Assembly: GCA_002684175.1 (NCBI GenBank)
Contig: NYUU01000050.1
Location: forward strand, 2,399 to 8,285
Length of the DNA: 5,887 nucleotides
Direction: 5' to 3'
From: Synechococcus sp. CPC35
GTDB taxonomy: Bacteria; Cyanobacteriota; Cyanobacteriia; PCC-6307; Cyanobiaceae
The notes beneath the pieces were generated by a model. It worked only from the letters and a program-made list of their open reading frames with translations. It was not told where the DNA came from and did not search any database. Positions 1 to 5,887 of this stretch are shown piece by piece. A program made the translations under genes and the position numbers. The stretch's first letter is position 1, and every line of letters starts with the position of its first letter.

Positions 1-1269
1 ATTCAGGTGGCACTCAACCCGGCCACACGACCGGCTGAATTAAGGCGCCCTGGGCACATCTTTCCGCTTCGGGCCCGACCCGGAGGAGTCCTCAAACGTG
101 CCGGACACACAGAGGCGGCCGTTGATCTTTCGCTGCTTGCAGGACTCACACCCTCAGGTGTGATCTGCGAAATACAGAACATCGACGGTTCGATGGCCAG
201 GCTGCCCGAGCTGCGGACCTATGCCGACCGTTGGGGCCTGAAACTGATCAGCATTGCGGACCTGATCCGATACAGGCTGGACAACGAGCGTTTCGTCCGA
301 CGTCTCGCCCATGCACAGATGCCCAGTCGCTTCGGGGACTTTCAAGCCGTTGGGTATCGGAACGAACTGGATGGTTCGGAACATGTCGCCCTGGTCAAGG
401 GTGATCCCAATGTTCTGAAGGAACCGGTGCTCGTGAGGATGCACTCCGAATGTCTCACCGGCGACGCCTTCGGATCACTGCGTTGCGACTGCCGACCACA
501 GCTTGAAGCCGCCCTGCGTCAGATCGAGGAGGAAGGGGAGGGAGTTGTTGTTTATCTACGGCAGGAGGGCAGAGGCATCGGCCTGATCAACAAACTGAAG
601 GCTTACAGCCTTCAGGAAGCCGGCCTGGACACTGTTGAGGCCAATGAGCGATTGGGTTTTCCCGCTGATCTCCGCAATTACGGTGTTGGAGCTCAGATCC
701 TTTCGGATCTGGGAATACACCGGCTGCGCCTGCTCACCAACAACCCCCGCAAGATCGCCGGTCTCGGTGGATATGGCCTGCAGGTGGAGGAACGGGTGTC
801 CCTGGTGATTGATCCCGGCGCTCACAATGCCGGTTACCTGGCGACCAAACGGGAAAAACTCGGTCATCTGATCGAATCCGAAAGCCCCTGCATGGTTCTG
901 GCACTCGCGGTGAATGTCGGTCCGGAAAGTTGGGCAACCATCCGGCTCGAAATTGAAACCATCGCCGAGAACAATGGTTTCAACCTGGAGGCATTGCACG
1001 AACCACGATTGCTTGCGCTGTGGGACAGGCCTCAGTTCGTTTGGAAACTGCTCCCGGAAGGACGCGATCCAGCTTCCCTGCTGCAGTCCGTGGCGACCCT
1101 TGCAGCGACGGAGCGGGTGGGGTTGATGAAGGTTCCCACCGAGCGCATGGCCCTGCATCCACCCCAGACTCTGGAGCGGACCGAACGTCAGCTGAATGAT
1201 CTGATCAGAACAGGCCGTGAAGAGCTGAAGATCAACAACCCTTCACTGCTGCACTGGAGCCGGAGCTGA
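1..1269 (+). CDS. ribBA: Bifunctional riboflavin biosynthesis protein RibBA (3,4-dihydroxy-2-butanone-4-phosphate synthase / GTP cyclohydrolase II), 5'-truncated by window edge
   Basis: This fused cytosolic enzyme supplies both riboflavin precursors: RibB converts ribulose 5-phosphate to dihydroxybutanone phosphate, and RibA opens the GTP ring. The frame is open from base 1, and the GTG at 7 lies inside the RibB domain, so the true start is upstream. Numbering from that GTG, residues 1-90 are the RibB C-terminus ([10 protein letters not shown] at 14-23, GHTEA at 33-37). Residues about 105-290 are RibA. They carry zinc ligands C149, C160 and C162 with E. coli spacing (54/65/67), RQEGRGIGL at 185-193, and Y200, D221 and R223 matching E. 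coli Y105, D126 and R128, so RibA looks active. E. coli RibA ends at the point equivalent to residue 290. The remaining 130 residues are an extra C-terminal region that I believe recurs in cyanobacterial RibBA. The stop abuts the stop of the convergent cyclophilin gene. Confidence 0.96.
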   Translation: MQVALNPATRPAELRRPGHIFPLRARPGGVLKRAGHTEAAVDLSLLAGLTPSGVICEIQNIDGSMARLPELRTYADRWGLKLISIADLIRYRLDNERFVRRLAHAQMPSRFGDFQAVGYRNELDGSEHVALVKGDPNVLKEPVLVRMHSECLTGDAFGSLRCDCRPQLEAALRQIEEEGEGVVVYLRQEGRGIGLINKLKAYSLQEAGLDTVEANERLGFPADLRNYGVGAQILSDLGIHRLRLLTNNPRKIAGLGGYGLQVEERVSLVIDPGAHNAGYLATKREKLGHLIESESPCMVLALAVNVGPESWATIRLEIETIAENNGFNLEALHEPRLLALWDRPQFVWKLLPEGRDPASLLQSVATLAATERVGLMKVPTERMALHPPQTLERTERQLNDLIRTGREELKINNPSLLHWSRS

Positions 1270-1275
1270 TCAGCT
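1264..1275. repeat. 12-bp perfect palindrome containing the two convergent stop codons
   Basis: AGCTGATCAGCT is fully self-complementary. Its centre is exactly the 1269|1270 junction, so TGA of ribBA and TGA of the opposite-strand cyclophilin gene are its two central half-sites. There is no loop and no following T-run on either strand, so it does not qualify as a standard intrinsic terminator. It may be only a consequence of back-to-back TGA codons flanked by chance AGC/GCT. Confidence 0.6.
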
Positions 1276-1713
1276 GTCCTGGATTGACACCTTGTTGATC
1301 CGTGAGCCGTTTTTGAGCTTCAACACGACATCCATATTTCCGGTGAGTCCGAAAACGGTGTGCACCCCATCGAGATGAGGTTGCCCCTCGTAACAGATAT
1401 AGAACTGAGATCCACCCGTGTTGCGACCGGCGTGAGCCATGGCGAGGGTTCCGGCCTGGTGCTTCTGGCTGTTGATCTCGCAATCGATGTTGTAGCCGGG
1501 GCCTCCTGTTCCAGGCATCCCTTTCGCACCATCGCGGCTGTTGGGGCAACCGCCCTGGGCCATGAAGCCGGGGATAACCCGATGGAAGGCGAGCCCGTCA
1601 TAGAAGCCATCCTTTGCCAGTTTCACGAAGTTGGCGACGGTATTGGGTGCATCAGCCTCGAACAGCTCGAGCTCGATCTGGCCCGCTTCGGTATCCATCA
1701 CAGCCTTGGTCAT
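1270..1713 (-). CDS. Cyclophilin-type peptidyl-prolyl cis-trans isomerase (single domain, cytosolic)
   Basis: It catalyses cis-trans isomerisation of Xaa-Pro bonds during protein folding. The 147-residue product is one cyclophilin domain with no signal peptide or membrane segment. Visible signatures are [13 protein letters not shown] at 43-55 (R45, F50, M51 and Q53 match human CypA R55, F60, M61 and Q63), GTGGPGY at 68-74, GSQFYI at 101-106 and HTVFG at 118-122. At the CypA Trp121 position there is His (H113), so cyclosporin binding may be weak. Three cysteines (C56, C78, C107) are present. I chose the ATG at 1713 because the cyclophilin fold begins within a few residues ([11 protein letters not shown]). 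An in-frame ATG at 1755 would add 14 residues and overlap the mtnP start codon on the other strand. Neither start has a clear Shine-Dalgarno sequence. The gene converges with ribBA and diverges from mtnP. Confidence 0.94.
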   Translation of the reverse strand: MTKAVMDTEAGQIELELFEADAPNTVANFVKLAKDGFYDGLAFHRVIPGFMAQGGCPNSRDGAKGMPGTGGPGYNIDCEINSQKHQAGTLAMAHAGRNTGGSQFYICYEGQPHLDGVHTVFGLTGNMDVVLKLKNGSRINKVSIQDS

Positions 1714-1738
1714 CGTGGCGCGAGCAAAATCGAAGTGT

Positions 1739-1744
1739 AGGGAG
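1739..1744 (+). promoter_or_regulatory. Ribosome binding site of mtnP
   Basis: AGGGAG lies 9 nt before the ATG at 1754. This supports that start over the upstream in-frame codons that extend the frame back to about 1631, which would run antisense through the cyclophilin gene. It is the only convincing Shine-Dalgarno sequence I found in the window. Confidence 0.6.
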
Positions 1745-1753
1745 ACAGGTTCC

Positions 1754-2653
1754 ATGGCTGATCTCAGAAGAGCGCGGGCTGGAGTGATCGGTGGAAGCGG
1801 GATCTACACGATTCCAGGCCTCGCAGAGGTGGAGGAACGTTGGATCGAGACGCCGTTCGGCCTCCCATCGGACTCACTCCGAATCGGACATCTCCAGGGA
1901 ATGGAGACTGTTTTTCTGGCGCGCCATGGGCGCCATCACAACCTTTTGCCGGGTGAGGTTCCCTATCGAGCCAACATCTGGGCCATGCGTTCTCTCAATG
2001 TGCGCTGGTTGATCTCCGTCTCCGCCGTGGGATCCCTGCAGGAACACCTGCGTCCGAGGGACATGCTGGTGCCCGATCAGTTGATCGACCGAACGATTGG
2101 GCGTCCGCAGACGTTCTTCGGGGAGGGCTGTGTCGCCCACGTCAGCCTGGCGGATCCTTTCTGTCCGAATCTGAGTGAACTGGTCGCCGATGCCGCCGCT
2201 TCATCCCTGCCTGAGGGACAGCTGCTTCACCGGGGCGGCACCTATCTGTGTATGGAAGGTCCTGCGTTTTCCAGCCGTGCCGAAAGCGAACTATTCAGAA
2301 GCTGGGGATGTTCTGTGATCGGAATGACCAATCACACCGAAGCGAGACTGGCCCGTGAGGCGGAGCTGGCCTATGCGTCACTGAGCATGGTGACGGATTA
2401 CGACTGCTGGCATCAGGATCACCATGCCGTGACGGTTGGGATGGTGATCGCCAACCTGCAGGCCAATGCTTCCGCCACCGATCCGATTCTCAACCAGCTG
2501 ATGCAAAGGCTGAATCAGGAACGCCCCGAATCTGCAGCCCACTCAGCTCTGGCAGAGGCGCTGGTCACGTCGATGGATCAGGTTCCGGCAAAAACACGAG
2601 AAAGGCTTGATCTGCTCACATCCCCGTACTGGGGGAAATGGGATCAGCCCTGA
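1754..2653 (+). CDS. mtnP: S-methyl-5'-thioadenosine phosphorylase (MTAP family)
   Basis: This enzyme phosphorolyses 5'-methylthioadenosine, a by-product of polyamine and other S-adenosylmethionine-using pathways, to adenine and methylthioribose 1-phosphate. The 299-residue product shows family motifs in order: phosphate loop GVIGGSG at 10-16, ARHGRHH at 56-62 (R57, H58), SVSAVGS at 88-94, [12 protein letters not shown] at 167-178, MT at 191-192 and TDYDCW at 214-219. D215 and D217 correspond to human D220 and D222, which favour a 6-amino purine. V228, V231 and I232 fill the human methylthio-pocket positions V233, V236 and L237. Together these argue for MTAP rather than guanosine/inosine phosphorylase. 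The ATG at 1754 is chosen for its ribosome binding site and because the fold starts at residue 9. No other methionine-salvage gene is in the window. Its last 10 nt overlap the end of convergent murQ. Confidence 0.94.
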   Translation: MADLRRARAGVIGGSGIYTIPGLAEVEERWIETPFGLPSDSLRIGHLQGMETVFLARHGRHHNLLPGEVPYRANIWAMRSLNVRWLISVSAVGSLQEHLRPRDMLVPDQLIDRTIGRPQTFFGEGCVAHVSLADPFCPNLSELVADAAASSLPEGQLLHRGGTYLCMEGPAFSSRAESELFRSWGCSVIGMTNHTEARLAREAELAYASLSMVTDYDCWHQDHHAVTVGMVIANLQANASATDPILNQLMQRLNQERPESAAHSALAEALVTSMDQVPAKTRERLDLLTSPYWGKWDQP

Positions 2654-3594
2654 GCCAGCTCTGACCCGCTGGCCTTCAGGGCAGCACGAAGTTGCTGGCC
2701 GTGGCGATCGAGCAGCTTGATCGCATCATCACAGGACAGATCTGCTGCAGACATCAGCAGCGCGAGTTTCACTGACCCGCCAGCGGACTGAAGCAGTTGC
2801 CTCGCCCGGTCCCGTTCCACTCCGGCGAGATCAGCGAGGATCCGAACCGACCGGTCCACCAGTTTGCTGTTGGTTGCAGCGACATCGATCATTCGGTTGC
2901 CATACACCTTTCCAAGCTTCACCATCACGGCGGTCGAAAGGATGTTGAGCGCCATCTTGGTTGCTGTTCCAGCCTTGAGCCGGGTCGAACCCGTCAGCAG
3001 TTCAGGGCCTGTCAGCAGGCGGATGTCGATATCGCATGGCAGGGGTGCCTGATCGGAAGGAACGCAAGCCATGGCGATGGCGAGAGCACCAAGAGCACGG
3101 GCATGGGTCAAACCGCCGCGCACATAGGGAGTGGTCCCCCCTGCGGCGATGCCCACAAGGCAGTCGCGATGATCAAAACCCCGTTGATCGAGATCCGCAT
3201 GGGCTGATTCCTCAAGATCCTCAAGCCCCTCGGAACTGCGAAGCAGGGCTGGAGCACCTCCGGCCAACACCCCCTGAACCATCTCCGGATCGCTGCAGAA
3301 GGTTGGAGGGCATTCCGCAGCATCCAGAACACCGAGACGGCCGGACGTTCCCGCACCGAGATAGAACAAACGCCCACCCTGCCGAAGCCTTGCCGAGATG
3401 GCATCTACAGCCGCCGCAAGTTCGCAGGCCACCGCCGCAACCGCCTCCTGTGGCCGTCGATCCTCCTGCACGAAAAGATCAACAAGATCACCGGTTTCAA
3501 GCTGATCGAGCTGGGCGCTCAGCGGATTGCACTGCTCAGTGAGCAGATGGCCCCGGTCAAAAGACGGTTTCAGATCGGGATCGAACTCAGGCAT
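2644..3594 (-). CDS. murQ: N-acetylmuramic acid 6-phosphate etherase MurQ
   Basis: MurQ cleaves the D-lactyl ether of N-acetylmuramic acid 6-phosphate to give N-acetylglucosamine 6-phosphate and D-lactate, a cytosolic step of peptidoglycan recycling. The 316-residue protein has one SIS sugar-isomerase domain. YLGAGTSGRLGVLDAAECPP spans 78-97 and SSEGLEDLEES 120-130; E94 and E125 correspond to the E. coli catalytic residues E83 and E114. Further family motifs are GIAAGGTTPYV at 148-158, TGSTRLKAGTATK at 201-213 and NRMIDVAATNSKL at 233-245. About ten N-terminal residues are extra relative to E. coli. The ATG at 3594 is the only sensible start but has no Shine-Dalgarno sequence. It starts 18 nt after the DUF3110 stop, so it is probably the last gene of the dnaK-dnaJ-DUF3110-murQ unit. 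Its end overlaps the mtnP end by 10 nt. Confidence 0.96.
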   Translation of the reverse strand: MPEFDPDLKPSFDRGHLLTEQCNPLSAQLDQLETGDLVDLFVQEDRRPQEAVAAVACELAAAVDAISARLRQGGRLFYLGAGTSGRLGVLDAAECPPTFCSDPEMVQGVLAGGAPALLRSSEGLEDLEESAHADLDQRGFDHRDCLVGIAAGGTTPYVRGGLTHARALGALAIAMACVPSDQAPLPCDIDIRLLTGPELLTGSTRLKAGTATKMALNILSTAVMVKLGKVYGNRMIDVAATNSKLVDRSVRILADLAGVERDRARQLLQSAGGSVKLALLMSAADLSCDDAIKLLDRHGQQLRAALKASGSELAQG

Positions 3595-3612
3595 GGAGGA
3601 GGTGCGTTGTGG

Positions 3613-4032
3613 TCAGAGCAGACCTTCAAGTCGTTTGCGCAGGGCATCCAGTGAGGGATCCGCGTCCTGCTGATCATCACCAGCATCGGTTTCGGTTTCG
3701 GTTTCGGTTTCGGTTTCCTCTTTCCACTGGCTCACGTCCCGATTCGCCTCTGGCGGCGCCATGAACAGACGTTCCTCATCCGAGTTCGGAACAAATCCCG
3801 ACTCAATCAATCGCGACTCGTAACCGGCTTCGCGACAGAACAGTTCAACGTCCTCGCGATCGAGTCCTTCCACGGCAGGCACCGGAAAATCCTGGGCTTC
3901 AAGCAATCCGGCATAACGCTCAGCATCGTCTGGATTTTCAAACATCAGCACGACGGTTCTTCCCGAGATCTCCAGGGAGTGAATGCCCTCGCTGTCAGTA
4001 CCTGCATCGAAGAGGAGCACGTGAACGCGCAT
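3613..4032 (-). CDS. DUF3110 domain protein, function unknown, in chaperone operon
   Basis: I recognise the N-terminal part as DUF3110, a small domain known from cyanobacteria; its biochemical role is not established. Read from the ATG at 4032 the product has 139 residues. Residues 1-85 form a compact alpha/beta-looking domain opening with MRVHVLLFDA and containing GIHSLE, VVLMFENPDDAERYAGLLEAQDFP and a YES-x-LIESGF-like end. Residues 104-127 are an acidic low-complexity linker with five Glu-Thr dipeptides. Residues 127-139 (PSLDALRKRLEGLL) look like a short amphipathic helix. No signal peptide or membrane segment is seen, so it is probably cytosolic. An in-frame ATG at 4074, 6 nt after the dnaJ stop, would add 14 residues (MGERLPTCSVNALA). 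I prefer 4032 because the domain begins exactly there, but neither start has a Shine-Dalgarno sequence. It lies between dnaJ and murQ, probably co-transcribed. Confidence 0.87.
   Translation of the reverse strand: MRVHVLLFDAGTDSEGIHSLEISGRTVVLMFENPDDAERYAGLLEAQDFPVPAVEGLDREDVELFCREAGYESRLIESGFVPNSDEERLFMAPPEANRDVSQWKEETETETETETDAGDDQQDADPSLDALRKRLEGLL
3688..3717. repeat. Hexanucleotide tandem repeat, five perfect copies of GGTTTC (GAAACC on the coding strand)
   Basis: Five uninterrupted 6-bp units lie inside the DUF3110 gene and encode Glu-Thr five times in its acidic linker. Because the unit is 6 bp, copy-number change by strand slippage would keep the frame and only lengthen or shorten the linker. 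All five copies use the same codons (GAA ACC), which points to recent expansion rather than selection on the peptide alone. Confidence 0.9.
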
Positions 4033-4080
4033 CGCCAGAGCATTGACCGAACACGTCGGGAGTCTCTCACCCATTGATCG

Positions 4081-5022
4081 TCAGATCGAATCCTCATCGA
4101 GAGCCAGCTCCTGAAGGCGCCTGTACAGAGCACGCTCCGACTCACCGAGATCCGCTGGAATCACGATCACGATCTCCACAAGCTGGTCACCCTTCAGACC
4201 ATCCAATTCCAGGCCTCGACCACGAAGTCGCAGCAGCCGGCCGCTGGATGAACCTGGAGGAACCTGGAGTGTGACTGGTCCATCAAGGGTGGGAACGTCC
4301 ACCGCGCAGCCAAGTACGGCATCCGGAGGGAAAAGTTCAAGCCTGTAATGAACCCGAAGTCCATCAATCCGCAGAGCGTCCTCTGTGATCACGCGCAACT
4401 GCAGGAAATGATCGCGACCACCCGGTGCAACACCCTCCAGTCGCAGACGCCAACCGTCCCCGGCAAAGGGTGGGGTATCGAGCTCAACCATCGTGCCGTC
4501 ATCGAGGGTGAGTTCCACCCTTGTGCCGAGCAATGCCTGATCCGGAGTCAGTTCAACCACTGATTCGAGATCCTCGACAGCTCGGACCGGAGGCGGCGGT
4601 GGCGGGGCCGACACTGGGGTTTGTTGATCCGGCCTCTCCCAACTCTCGAAGTGATCAACCTCGTCGTGATCGGATCGGTCTCTGGGATCCCCGTCATCCT
4701 CAGCCTGACGTTTCGGGAATGTCTCTCCGAGAATCTGCTCCAGATAATCCTGGAAGTCAGGGAATCCGCTGCTGAAGGGATCCTGATCAACGTGCCCTGA
4801 ATCGTCACCACGAATCCACGCCGCTCGACGGCGGGGGTCGCTGAGCACGGCATAGGCCTCATTGACAAGCTTGAAGCGTTCTTCGGCAACCGGATCGTTG
4901 CCGTTCAGATCGGGATGCCACCGGCGCGCCTCTCTCCGGAAGGCACGTTTCAGCTGATTCGGATCACTGTCAGGTTTGATCCCAAGCAGAGACCAGTAAT
5001 CAGGTTCAGCGGTAGAAGTCAT
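4081..5022 (-). CDS. dnaJ: DnaJ-family co-chaperone without zinc finger (type II / CbpA-like)
   Basis: It stimulates the ATPase of Hsp70 and hands over substrates, presumably to the DnaK encoded just upstream. The 313-residue protein has an N-terminal J domain at 8-70 with HPD at 36-38 and [18 protein letters not shown] at 52-69. A linker at about 71-150 includes a DPF-rich segment at 81-90, an acidic/charged run at 105-130 and six prolines at 140-145. C-terminal substrate-binding domains at about 155-300 include [16 protein letters not shown] at 255-270. No CxxCxGxG repeats exist, so it is not a canonical type I DnaJ. The ATG at 5022 is preferred because the J domain starts a few residues later. 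It overlaps the dnaK 3' end by 17 nt, so translation is probably coupled. A longer frame to 5127 would only read through dnaK coding sequence. It is possibly the cyanobacterial DnaJ3 type. Confidence 0.94.
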   Translation of the reverse strand: MTSTAEPDYWSLLGIKPDSDPNQLKRAFRREARRWHPDLNGNDPVAEERFKLVNEAYAVLSDPRRRAAWIRGDDSGHVDQDPFSSGFPDFQDYLEQILGETFPKRQAEDDGDPRDRSDHDEVDHFESWERPDQQTPVSAPPPPPPVRAVEDLESVVELTPDQALLGTRVELTLDDGTMVELDTPPFAGDGWRLRLEGVAPGGRDHFLQLRVITEDALRIDGLRVHYRLELFPPDAVLGCAVDVPTLDGPVTLQVPPGSSSGRLLRLRGRGLELDGLKGDQLVEIVIVIPADLGESERALYRRLQELALDEDSI

Positions 5023-5887
5023 CGTCCCAGGAAGATGAATCCCGACGGTTGTATCCACGATCGCGATCAACCGGCCGACTCGGAGACCCCCATGGGTCGT
5101 CATCCCAGTCATCGGAGAACAGCTCATCCTTCAGCGATCCGAGGGTGTTGCGGATGCCCTGAAGAGGGCTTCCGTCTCCCTGGCGCTCAGCCGAGAGCCT
5201 GCGGTTCAGACCGAAGAGAGCCTCCTCGAGTCCGCTGACACAGAGATCCAGTGCCTGCAGATCATCCTCCGCAAGAGCGTCCTGAACATCGCGCATGGCC
5301 ATTTCCACGGCCCGTTGTTGTCGTTCGGCGCCATAGGGACCGAGCTCAAGAGCCGCGTCCCTCAGGCGTCGTTCAGCCTGAGCAACAAGGGTCTGGGCTC
5401 GGTTTCGACGTTCGATCTGGTTCCGACGTCTGCGGTCGTCATCCGCCCTTGCCTCCGCTTCCGCCAGCAGGGTCTTGATCTCATCTTCATTGAGGGTGGA
5501 ACCACCCTGGATGGAGACCGACTGCTTCCGGCCTGTTGTGCGGTCTGTGGCACTGACCTGCAGGAGTCCATTGGCGTCGATGTCAAAAGCCACCTGAACC
5601 TGAGGAACACCTCGGGGGGCAGGGGGAATGCCGGACAGCCGGAAACGACCGAGGGATTTGTTGTCAGCCGCCATCTGGCGTTCCCCTTGCCAGACATGAA
5701 TCTCAACCGAGGATTGATTGGTTTCAGACGTGCTGAAAACATCCGACTGACGAACGGGAATGGATGTGTTCCGGGGAATCAGCACCTTCATCAGACCACC
5801 GACGGTCTCCAGTCCCAGAGACAGGGGTGTCACATCATTGAGCAACAAATCACGGAGTTCACCGGTGAGGATTCCGGCCTGCACAGC
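5006..5887 (-). CDS. dnaK: Hsp70 chaperone DnaK, C-terminal part (5' end beyond window)
   Basis: DnaK is an ATP-driven chaperone that binds exposed hydrophobic peptides. Only the last 294 codons are present; the frame stays open to the right edge. Numbering from the GTG codon at 5884, which is internal valine and not a start, residues 1-11 end the ATPase domain. Residues 12-20 form the linker. The beta substrate-binding domain covers about 21-125 ([62 protein letters not shown]). The helical lid covers about 130-255 (GSTLNEDEI at 128-136). The tail from 257 has two WDDD motifs and is rich in Asp, Arg, Ser and Trp, unlike the E. coli EEVKDKK end. Pairing with a type II dnaJ suggests the DnaK3-like paralogue, but DnaK1, DnaK2 and DnaK3 cannot be told apart with certainty here. 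The stop lies within dnaJ. Confidence 0.95.
   Translation of the reverse strand, partial: AVQAGILTGELRDLLLNDVTPLSLGLETVGGLMKVLIPRNTSIPVRQSDVFSTSETNQSSVEIHVWQGERQMAADNKSLGRFRLSGIPPAPRGVPQVQVAFDIDANGLLQVSATDRTTGRKQSVSIQGGSTLNEDEIKTLLAEAEARADDDRRRRNQIERRNRAQTLVAQAERRLRDAALELGPYGAERQQRAVEMAMRDVQDALAEDDLQALDLCVSGLEEALFGLNRRLSAERQGDGSPLQGIRNTLGSLKDELFSDDWDDDPWGSPSRPVDRDRGYNRRDSSSWDDDFYR

Noticed and set aside
556..1158. 200-codon open frame antisense to ribBA
   Set aside because: It lies wholly inside a conserved enzyme gene on the other strand, shows no recognisable domain, and is explained by GC-rich coding bias.
1664..1673. 10-bp palindrome AGCTCGAGCT
   Set aside because: Simply two Glu-Leu codon pairs (GAG CTC GAG CTG) in the cyclophilin gene; no regulatory context.
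1706..1730. Possible mtnP promoter (TTGGTC ... CAAAAT)
   Set aside because: The spacer is only 13 bp and the -10 match is poor, so it does not meet a usable sigma70 pattern.
1631..1753. Upstream in-frame extension of mtnP by 41 codons
   Set aside because: It runs antisense through the cyclophilin N-terminus, is not part of the MTAP fold, and the ATG at 1754 has a ribosome binding site.
2640..2667. Possible bidirectional terminator hairpin between mtnP and murQ
   Set aside because: Short bulged stem, 13-nt loop and no T-run on either strand.
3036..3542. 168-codon + strand frame antisense to murQ
   Set aside because: Arg/Pro/His-rich composition typical of a shadow frame; murQ on the opposite strand has both catalytic glutamates and full family motifs.
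3595..3606. GGAGGAGGTG-like perfect Shine-Dalgarno sequence on the + strand near the murQ start
   Set aside because: It is on the strand opposite to murQ and no + strand gene begins after it.
5059..5068. GATCGCGATC palindrome, considered as a HIP1-like element
   Set aside because: It is not GCGATCGC, and it lies in dnaK coding sequence for Asp-Arg-Asp-Arg; no HIP1 copy was seen in the window.
5023..5127. 35-codon N-terminal extension of DnaJ
   Set aside because: It overlaps the dnaK C-terminal coding sequence and precedes the J domain with unrelated residues; the ATG at 5022 fits the family start.

Overview
The window looks like chromosomal DNA of a marine picocyanobacterium, most likely Synechococcus/Parasynechococcus. 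The evidence is moderately high GC, very tight gene packing, a fused RibBA with the long C-terminal tail that I associate with cyanobacteria, a DUF3110 protein, and a zinc-finger-less DnaJ directly behind a DnaK. I saw no copy of the cyanobacterial HIP1 octamer GCGATCGC, which fits the marine lineage better than most freshwater ones. The genus is inferred from gene content, not proven.

Layout, left to right. (1) The 3' two thirds of ribBA (+, cut by the left edge) makes riboflavin precursors. (2) A single-domain cyclophilin-type peptidyl-prolyl isomerase (-) converges on ribBA with its stop codon directly against the ribBA stop. (3) mtnP (+), a 5'-methylthioadenosine phosphorylase, is divergent from the cyclophilin across about 40 bp and ends with a 10-nt overlap into murQ. 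(4) A leftward gene string, dnaK (cut by the right edge) -> dnaJ -> DUF3110 protein -> murQ, has a 17-nt overlap and short gaps and is very probably one transcription unit.

Functionally the window joins protein folding (DnaK, DnaJ, the cyclophilin and possibly the DUF3110 protein) with small-molecule housekeeping: riboflavin synthesis, methylthioadenosine salvage and recycling of N-acetylmuramic acid 6-phosphate from the cell wall. The DnaK and DnaJ encoded together are expected to work as a chaperone/co-chaperone pair. The zinc-finger-less DnaJ adjacent to DnaK resembles the cyanobacterial dnaK3-dnaJ3 arrangement, but the DnaK paralogue cannot be fixed from a C-terminal fragment.

No RNA gene, mobile element, CRISPR array, prophage part or gene-free stretch above 50 bp is visible, and no clear promoter or intrinsic terminator can be supported. 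This is a core-genome region. The points worth a second look are small: an unusual DnaK interdomain linker and WDDD-bearing tail, a hexanucleotide repeat coding Glu-Thr in the DUF3110 protein, an unassigned 130-residue RibBA tail, and the linkage of a cell-wall recycling enzyme to a chaperone operon. I found no convincing new multi-gene system.
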